The notes below the pieces were generated by a model. The model was not told where the DNA came from. It worked only from the letters and a program-made list of their open reading frames with translations, and ran no database searches. A DNA stretch of 11,029 bases from an uncultured bacterium. GTDB lineage: Bacteria > Pseudomonadota > Gammaproteobacteria > Burkholderiales > Burkholderiaceae_F. Within the stretch, counting starts at the first letter, position 1; every line of letters begins with the position of its first letter. The translations under genes and the position numbers were made by a program. The DNA is taken from positions 1 to 11,029 of the forward strand of contig CAJMRV010000038.1 of assembly GCA_905215795.1 (NCBI GenBank), read 5' to 3'. Below are positions 9,501 through 11,029 of the stretch, in pieces.

Positions 9501-10937
9501 GGCAACGGAGCCGTGAGCAAGGGTGCGGACAACGTCGTGCTCGGACACTCGGCCTCGGCCGAAGGCGACGGCAACGTCGCTCTTGGTGCGGGTTCCAAGG
9601 CGGCCGACCGGACGGTCGACGGGAAGACCGTCCACGTCGTCTCGGTGGGCAGCGCCGACGAACAGCGCATCATCGCCAACGTGGCCGCCGGCACGGCGGA
9701 CACGGATGCCGTGAACGTCGGCCAGCTCAAGGACCTTTCCACGAAGATCGAGGAGAAGGTCCGTCCCGTGCGCTTTGAGGACGGCAACGGCAATGCCGGT
9801 GATCTCAAGGCGGGCAGCACGGTCACCTGGCGCGGCGACGAGAACGTCTCCGTCACCCTCACGCCGGACGACAAGGGAGGCGCCAAGAGCGTGAACGTCG
9901 CCCTCAACAGCAAGGTCTCCGTCGATGAGCTCACGCTCAACGGCAGCGCGGGCGTCGAATCGGCCTCCCTCAAGGTGGGGAAGGATTCGCTCAACGTCGG
10001 TGCCGGCAACATCACGCTCGGCAAGAACGCCGTCGTGACCGCCGCCGGTGCCGCCACCGCGGGCGACTCCACGTTGACCGACTTCAAACTCGAGCTCGAC
10101 CTCGGCGAGGACGGGAAGAAGACGGTCGACCTCGGGCAGTTCGCCGGAGCTGATGCCGTCGGCGTCGTCTCCCTGGGCAACGAGGACGAGGCCAGGCGCA
10201 TCCAGAACCTCGCCGCGGGGCTCATCTCGGCGACGTCGACCGACGCCGTCAACGGCTCCCAGCTCTATGCCGTGGTCAAGGCCGTGAGCCAGCTCGAGGG
10301 CGTGCGTTCCGACGCCGGCGGCAACATCAACATCGGCGGCGAGACCGAGGGCGGTGAGGGTTCGAAGAACACCACCGCGGTCGGCACGGGCTCCCAGGCC
10401 CGGGGCGACGGCTCGACGGCCGTGGGTGCGGGTGCCTCCGCCAAGGACGGCGGTACGGCGGTCGGTTCCGACGCGAAGGCCGAGGGCGCCAACAACGTCG
10501 CCATCGGCAAGGGCTCCGTGGCCACGCAGCGCGACGACCTCGCCCTCGGTGTGGTGGGCGTCGTCTCCGTGGGCAACGAAGAAAAGGGTGAGACCCGCAT
10601 CATCTCGGGGGTCGCCGACGGCACCCGTCCGACCGATGCGGTCAACCTGCGTCAGCTCGAGGGCGTGAACAACCGCCTGAACCACCGGATCGACTCCGTG
10701 CGCAAGGAGGCCAGGAGCGGCATCGCCACGGCGGTCGCGATGGCCAACCTTCCGACGATCCAGCAGGCGGGCCGCTCGACGGTCTCGGTCGGGGTGGGCA
10801 ACTTCAAGGACGTGGGCGCCATGGCGTTCGGCGCCTCCCATCTCACCGAGGACGGCAAGACGCTCTTCAAGGTCTCGGGTTCCTTCTCGACCGAGGGGGA
10901 CACGACGGTCGGCGCGGGCGTGGGCTTCCTCTGGTGA
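372..10937 (+). CDS. Giant trimeric autotransporter adhesin (YadA-like, type Vc)
   Basis: This 3,521-residue surface adhesin is predicted to form a homotrimeric fibre anchored in the outer membrane. In order it shows an ESPR and signal peptide (1-51), a Trp-rich tip (52-113), a YadA-head repeat block (114-286), a neck-separated beta ladder to about residue 1577, five head-bearing super-repeats, a short coiled coil and the YadA anchor (about 3431-3521). Sixteen DAV(N/T)-x-x-Q neck motifs are visible. The ATG at 372 is chosen because the ESPR motif MNRVYKV begins there. GGGG at 360-363 is a weak ribosome site at normal spacing. The frame stays open back to a TTG at 297, but that adds 25 residues before the ESPR and lies beside a hairpin. 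The gene is intact over 10.6 kb and far longer than YadA (about 420-450 residues), in the range of BadA-type adhesins. The trimeric autotransporter call is secure. The bound receptor cannot be told. Confidence 0.96.
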   Translation: MNRVYKVKFNSNTGRMAVVSELARSRVKSRRTGLALKSVVVLLGLCLGSTAFPWGGEWQIWEGEWQSWEGSNYNSLPQKENALSYVMRGYNNDLQYWKSPITPGVTKKVVKGDFNLYGSQNTLKGTLDCLTNNKIPYIFNILGSQNILTPTKSGNIYDNADIGMNVVGFQNKLNSGSSVVGMRNDMSEAKENAFVFGSNNTVAGSNSVVLGLGNQLASGNSVVLGSGVADMNRDSSDNVYIGSGMTFNKGSARHNVTVVGANVKTPTDMRIPEHLTILGAGADASGIAEGKVTTLLGGDTRYESDPSRTAGYDKYDDVEIDTVPYHFQSAPEIGQLVVGKGAERLTRISGVAPGLIAAGSTDAVTGSQVYELMGPIHINPKGVDKTNAVVVNGLDKGILPLVPSHDNDFNVGRNLRASTARVGDVNSLTLEMTPDAVLNTAAFRKDGAYEGAAGVYVSPESVVFRGGETDPEMKVSAAGMAWKDGLRFAQGGKNVILSDAAVRPGQDGVVAVGRDVKVSGSNATAVGTGASAGEGDVALGAGTTVERDKTTHTAGLTSVEGARVTGGTLVLEGFASGGGIEGVASIASKGKTRRLQGVAAGLVSETSTDAVNGAQLYRMAEKMDKLTGWNVSVPGTTEAVTEARVTGENGLHVKGGLNVETALSESDGRPVLEVATKKEAAFKSIALNDEAAPESAAGSVLDKDGLAVKTQDGGMKVSGGGLEAEDANGKVVMTTRTLEFSVNAGKTGLEADSTGGLVVSGGNIRFNTNAEAVFDVGGRKVTGLGDGEMKTGSTDAVTGGQVFALSESLKSEMKGMTMPVTIVGKGAPSSSFELAAGGRLTLGGDGNLSVDVKKDDKEVSIGLNPDVTVQNSLVVGKGDVKASLMQDGLKLSDSTGEKLSVSAGGVLAEAGSKGLALQDDRVELVNQNGDIHLNAENLRIGQGAEVLESGSSTAGINGLSAQPADGIDFGENGKLAVGGYAAAEATSAAAFGGRRLQGVAAGLVSEASTDAVNGSQLYQVGSSLKQEIDRSAVHYKIKAGDKEIDVDPGLVSLGLKTDKNLTLSATPGAEAALELGLADKVGASEFRAGASSFRENQLAFGEDASIAYDPAGMTMGLRSHDFAFGGASVVSQAGLTTLGSEGASGVVNFNGRRLQNLAEGLVAEGSRDAVTGSQLNELKKPVRIINGSTAVGSNADESQKLDMVSGASIVLTTDENIKLDISKKHVSDGKTYPNFLSVALKPELTATGITLKKDLADESGLQLSLDDTGDMLMTSTDAAASFGPSGAHLKSTSPKTQTADLVPGELVLDDGTVHTVLGGEKGLVFTQGPTHAAVRMDSKGALRLEAGDVVLGEGTVVAPAGTPSTRLDFDGRSVELGAFAGGNPSGVLALGGRVVQGVAPGAVTADSTDAVNGSQLYRVSEGLLKEVSDNTKPIVVKAGTVQANVPSGETLEFAAGRNLEVSLDQAQRKLTVGTLPEATFDKVTVGEAVLGADGLRWNGGAGVSGEGATLRLSGTHVDMAGASHPLELGMTGRTAGNEELVSAQSILVPKIGGDGTMSMSMPLNAAVQRRPVGVVNAGGRRIQNVAPGLISETSGDVVTGAQIYSLGTSFVKTVNERLRELHLLPDQPAPEHDSSVNVGEGNTSGNGQRNVLFGVNEKVESGTDNVLVGIDNTVVKGDGNHLYGAGNSVQDGAAGNEVFGHNNRIGSGSENSVSGRSNHVEGTGDAVFGNSNHVYGAHSGAFGSSSEVRGDNALALGSNARVGAEGAAVADAVAIGSAAEVLVDKGVAIGAGSVAKGRDDIGAAGLVSFGSEGHERVLSNVAAGVRETDAVNVGQLKKELGGIETQVAESIKPVTLKGSVMSGGQQHSVEGFGFKPGDEIEFAVGENLGLGLEDSGKRVGLTLEKDLKLGSVRTGHAKLDEQGLSLEALADAGAVVLDRTGLSFLKGAAGAALRFVEKDGKVDVLLGTDAVNVAEGGGTANSLGRSDYSTARLDYGDPGRLDVEPGNVAGRTNVAGVVSFGSKDAPRRLMNVAAGLVSKESTDAVNGSQLFETGRALLENTRKAFEVHGLGENKVRIEPGEDAGEPTQVIGRGNTLHGKNLFAVGEGNMNDFPATALGEKHVLVGVKNLTNGNADTMLGRNNQNNGNNNVVVGQNSRVGHLTVDSPEQGGKENARSNMNDSVLVGSNSRIDKPESETSLEGHSVLVGASAELMGLNNTGVGYDVAISGDKGAAFGAGARINGANGTAVGAGASVEAEGGLALGAGASVGMAGGVAIGTGSVVTKRDDLGSAAGVVSFGSKGAERVLSNVAPGVLPTDAVNVSQLDGIKSELSENVKPVTLSDGRNDASVKAGSKLKVTAGDENLVVAVSQGREDEPNTVSVALNRDLAVDSLDFGDDVKLLKQDGKLSTNGKALVVSDTSRAAELARDGLAVRAGKALARLGGGFLKLASGSANVDLDAQGQQLLFRNDGEQGVGLKGKGADLALVVGRHLLIGDGNGAVVENEGETTLGVAGSEGIVNVGGRRIQNLARGLVGENSADAVNGAQLFELGQKLDGELDRAGIGANEISGEDNVVTGRDNKLGGEDGGVSGNTVGGSGNEVVRGDDPADKGADNTVFGKDNKVAGGGNVVVGTGNTADGADSVVIGNGAENTGDDNVVIGHGASASGDKNVALGAGSVAEDRQVDGKTVHVVSVGSADEKRIIANVAAGTEDTDAVNLAQLRERTKGFALTDGKLADPLRINHESTLTVAGDGNVKVKVSGDNSAAKLEIGLASDLKADSLALGSGLLVDAQGIRSVQDGSRHNVLVVPGGSRDILMDDQALTKEGLTAGTAAYGGFRAPGLTELDGFAGGDKVVGRLVVGSADAPRRIQGVAPGLIGEASLDAVNGSQMYAFIKAFDSFKKQASGVRDGKGDVTIGGDADGNHAPKVDGENNTTIGNAQTQVEGDGNTTVGNNNQVTGDGNFVGGKDNVVKAGEDGSNVVTGNGNKVDGSSNTVSGGNNTVNGTENQVVGTGNVVGGDDGTPVTGNQVMGNNTEVRGDDNVVIGNGAVSKGADNVVLGHSASAEGDGNVALGAGSKAADRTVDGKTVHVVSVGSADEQRIIANVAAGTADTDAVNVGQLKDLSTKIEEKVRPVRFEDGNGNAGDLKAGSTVTWRGDENVSVTLTPDDKGGAKSVNVALNSKVSVDELTLNGSAGVESASLKVGKDSLNVGAGNITLGKNAVVTAAGAATAGDSTLTDFKLELDLGEDGKKTVDLGQFAGADAVGVVSLGNEDEARRIQNLAAGLISATSTDAVNGSQLYAVVKAVSQLEGVRSDAGGNINIGGETEGGEGSKNTTAVGTGSQARGDGSTAVGAGASAKDGGTAVGSDAKAEGANNVAIGKGSVATQRDDLALGVVGVVSVGNEEKGETRIISGVADGTRPTDAVNLRQLEGVNNRLNHRIDSVRKEARSGIATAVAMANLPTIQQAGRSTVSVGVGNFKDVGAMAFGASHLTEDGKTLFKVSGSFSTEGDTTVGAGVGFLW
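537..578 (+). repeat. Two tandem 21-bp units encoding a Trp-rich repeat
   Basis: Two head-to-tail 21-bp copies (537-557 and 558-578) differ at a single base. They encode G-E-W-Q-I-W-E and G-E-W-Q-S-W-E at the very start of the mature protein. Such in-frame units can expand or contract without breaking the gene. A run of seven G residues (532-538) overlaps the left edge. Confidence 0.85.
711..1229 (+). repeat. YadA-head repeat block H1 (residues 114-286)
   Basis: The block contains degenerate 14-residue-type head repeats of the form x-x-N-x-V-x-G-x-x-N-x-(L/V). Examples are FNLYGSQNTLKG, NVVGFQNKLNSG, AFVFGSNNTVAG and SVVLGLGNQLASG. In known trimeric autotransporters these build a left-handed parallel beta-roll in each monomer. 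The block is irregular, with insertions between repeats, and holds Cys129, the only cysteine I see in the mature protein. It follows the Trp-rich tip and so is expected far from the cell surface. The first neck (1398-1490) comes about 55 residues later. Confidence 0.8.
1398..5102 (+). other. Neck-separated ladder of beta-rich stalk modules (residues 343-1577)
   Basis: Six long-form necks start near 1398, 2145, 2703, 3345, 3819 and 4542; a seventh at 5103 begins the next region. Their core is (R)(L/I/V)Q-G/N-VA-x-G-L-x-x-x-x-(S/T)-x-DAV(N/T)G-x-Q. Between them lie modules of about 125-215 residues. Each tends to open with a beta stretch of the type KPV-x-I/V and pass through an x-N-L-x-L/V segment. 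It then runs into short strands containing DGL or AGL. Apart from the block at 1884-2021 no head repeats are seen here. Necks are known to join wide head or beta domains to narrower stalk segments. I cannot assign the intervening modules confidently to a named trimeric-autotransporter domain. Confidence 0.75.
1884..2021 (+). repeat. Small YadA-head block H2 (residues 505-550)
   Basis: Three clear head repeats are present: GVVAVGRDVKVSG, ATAVGTGASAGEG and DVALGAGTTVE. This is the only head-like stretch in the N-terminal ladder. It leads through about 40 residues into the second neck, which is of the long form. It therefore breaks the rule seen further on, where head blocks are followed by short necks. 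Confidence 0.75.
5271..5771 (+). repeat. YadA-head block H3 (residues 1634-1800)
   Basis: Repeats of the type NVLVGIDNTVVKG, NEVFGHNNRIGSG, DAVFGNSNHVYG and NALALGSNARVG are visible. The last repeats shift to the Ala/Gly form VAIGAGSVAKGRDD. That closing motif recurs at the end of H4 and, in variant form, of H7. It precedes a VVSFG-type or LVSFG-type beta strand and the short neck. Confidence 0.85.
6630..7232 (+). repeat. YadA-head block H4 (residues 2087-2287)
   Basis: This is the longest head block. It starts with QVIGRGNTLHG and includes TMLGRNNQNNG, NVVVGQNSRVG, SVLVGSNSRID, AAFGAGARING, TAVGAGASVEAEG and LALGAGASVG. It ends in VAIGTGSVVTKRDD. Two polar insertions interrupt the repeat spacing, around residues 2160-2180 and 2192-2203, and would bulge from the beta-roll. 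They are candidate surface loops. Confidence 0.85.
8064..8417 (+). repeat. YadA-head block H5 (residues 2565-2682)
   Basis: Asn/Asp/Gly-rich head repeats run from NEISGEDNVVTG through NTVFGKDNKVAG, NVVVGTGNTADG, SVVIGNGAENTG and NVVIGHGASASG to NVALGAGSVAEDR. The end of the block is highly similar in DNA sequence to the end of H6, indicating that the two units derive from a duplication. Confidence 0.85.
8417..8499 (+). repeat. Near-identical 83-nt block, copy 1
   Basis: This stretch matches 9614-9696 with about three mismatches. It encodes the strand VDGKTVHVVSVGSADE, then K, then the start of the short neck RIIANVAAGT. The copies are 1,197 bp (399 codons) apart. Flanking sequence encodes similar protein but has diverged much more in DNA. 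Confidence 0.9.
9105..9614 (+). repeat. YadA-head block H6 (residues 2912-3081)
   Basis: This is the most regular block, with short G-D-G-N or S-N-T-V type repeats: NTTVGNNNQVTGDG, NFVGGKDNVVKAG, NTVSGGNNTVNG, NQVVGTGNVVGG, NVVIGNGAVSKG and NVVLGHSASAEG. It finishes with NVALGAGSKAADR. Asp and Asn at turn positions are dense compared with H3 and H4. Some spacings are shorter than 14 residues, so register shifts are likely. Confidence 0.85.
9614..9696 (+). repeat. Near-identical 83-nt block, copy 2
   Basis: This is the second copy of the block at 8417-8499, covering the head-to-short-neck junction of the fourth super-repeat unit. The visible differences are a silent GGA/GGG change and GAG-AAG versus GAA-CAG, which turns Glu-Lys into Glu-Gln. 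Everything else in the 83 nt is the same, including wobble positions. Confidence 0.9.
10323..10538 (+). repeat. YadA-head block H7, membrane-proximal (residues 3318-3389)
   Basis: This is a short block with the classic repeats TTAVGTGSQARGDG, STAVGAGASAKDGG, TAVGSDAKAEGA and NVAIGKGSVATQRDD. It lies between the last long neck (10191) and the last short neck (10590) and is the head block nearest the membrane. Its Ala/Gly form is closest to the textbook YadA head consensus. Confidence 0.85.
10662..10937 (+). other. Terminal stalk and YadA membrane anchor (residues 3431-3521)
   Basis: GVNNRLNHRIDSVRKEARSG has heptad-like spacing of V, L, I and V, fitting a short trimeric coiled coil. ATAVAMANLP follows, and then four amphipathic strands: STVSVGVGNF, AMAFGASHLT, TLFKVSGSFS and TTVGAGVGFLW. 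In the family each subunit gives four strands to one 12-stranded barrel through which the passenger is exported with BamA help. The final residue is an aromatic (Trp), as expected for recognition by the BAM complex. The gene therefore ends correctly and is not truncated. Confidence 0.95.
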
Positions 10938-10942
10938 TCCCG

Positions 10943-10970
10943 TTCCCGGACCCGTCCGCGGGTCCGGGAG
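10943..10970 (+). terminator. G+C-rich hairpin after the adhesin stop codon
   Basis: TCCCGGACCCG (10944-10954) pairs perfectly with CGGGTCCGGGA (10959-10969) around the tetraloop TCCG, with a wobble pair extending the base. It starts six to seven bases after the stop codon, where an intrinsic terminator is expected. No T-run follows: the next nine bases are GTCCGTCCA and then the group II intron 5' end. The T-tract may have been separated by the intron insertion or may never have existed. The hairpin itself is certain. Its function as a terminator is likely but not shown. Confidence 0.7.
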
Positions 10971-10978
10971 TCCGTCCA

Positions 10979-11029
10979 GTGCGCTGGGCATGCGCAGTAT
11001 CTAAAGGGTGAAAGTCCCGAAGGGCGGGA
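10979..11029 (+). mobile_element. 5' end of a bacterial group II intron, probably class C (truncated by window)
   Basis: The sequence opens with GTGCGC, fitting the group II intron 5' consensus GUGYG. TGCGC (10980-10984) can pair with GCGCA (10992-10996) around TGGGCAT, and AGGGTGAAAGTCCCGAA follows at 11005-11021. From memory this order (GTGYGC, GGCATG, a CTA-AGGGTGA-AGTCCCGAA block) closely resembles the domain I start of IIC introns such as that of Oceanobacillus iheyensis. Its place, directly 3' of a terminator-type hairpin and in the same orientation, is the known target preference of class C introns. The body, any reverse transcriptase gene and the 3' end lie outside the window, so class and activity are inferred. 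Confidence 0.75.

Larger units (their letters stand above)
5103..10661 (+). repeat. Five-fold super-repeat: long neck, head, short neck, beta stalk
   Basis: Long necks begin at 5103, 6447, 7932, 8964 and 10191. Each is followed by a YadA-head block. Each head block leads to a short neck, at about 5814, 7275, 8463, 9660 and 10590. In the first four units a beta module opening with a motif like KPVTL follows and runs to the next long neck. In the fifth unit the short neck leads straight into the anchor. Unit lengths are 1,344, 1,485, 1,032 and 1,227 bp. Long necks have seven residues between the AG-type glycine and DAV and then NG or TG. Short necks have four and then NV or NL. The alternation holds without exception in this part. 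Confidence 0.85.

Noticed and set aside
5103..10661. Regularly spaced repeats considered as a CRISPR-like or satellite array
   Set aside because: The repeats are translated in one intact frame, differ in DNA sequence and match YadA head and neck protein repeats.
8397..10991. An 864-codon open frame on the minus strand reaching past the adhesin stop codon
   Set aside because: It too is a composition shadow: it has no domain and it begins beyond the terminal hairpin, inside the intron start.

Overview
The window is almost entirely one giant gene. It runs on the + strand from about 372 to 10937 and encodes a 3,521-residue trimeric autotransporter adhesin (type Vc secretion, YadA/Hia/BadA-like). 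The extended signal peptide region (ESPR), the YadA-type membrane anchor and the outer-membrane logic point to a Gram-negative proteobacterium. ESPR sequences are commonest in Beta- and Gammaproteobacteria. The very G+C-rich wobble positions and the ESPR would suit a Burkholderiales/Sutterellaceae-like host, but that placement is a low-confidence inference.

Layout. Positions 1-371 are a non-coding, clearly less G+C-rich leader. It holds a terminator-like hairpin with a T6 run (243-272) and a second strong hairpin (299-332) about 40 nt before the start codon. The adhesin starts with ESPR plus signal peptide (372-524). A Trp-rich tip follows, carrying a 21-bp tandem repeat, and then a first YadA-head repeat block (711-1229). 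From 1398 to about 5100 there is a ladder of beta-rich stalk modules separated by neck motifs, with only one small head-like block (1884-2021). From 5103 to the end the protein becomes strictly periodic: long neck, head block, short neck, beta stalk module, repeated. It closes with a short coiled-coil stalk and a 12-strand-type trimeric beta-barrel anchor ending in Trp.

Downstream, seven bases after the stop codon, lies a perfect 11-bp G+C-rich hairpin with no T-tract. Nine bases after it the sequence turns into what reads as the first 51 nt of a bacterial group II intron (GTGCGC at 10979), cut off by the window end. Insertion just after a terminator-type hairpin is the known habit of class C (IIC) introns, so a retroelement probably sits in the transcription terminator of the adhesin gene.

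The most interesting signals are this hairpin-plus-intron junction, the two-neck grammar of the super-repeat, an almost identical 83-nt block shared by two super-repeat units, and the unrecognised variable-length beta modules. No separate defence system, RNA gene, CRISPR array or second protein gene could be supported. The long minus-strand open frames are shadows of the strongly biased codons of the adhesin.
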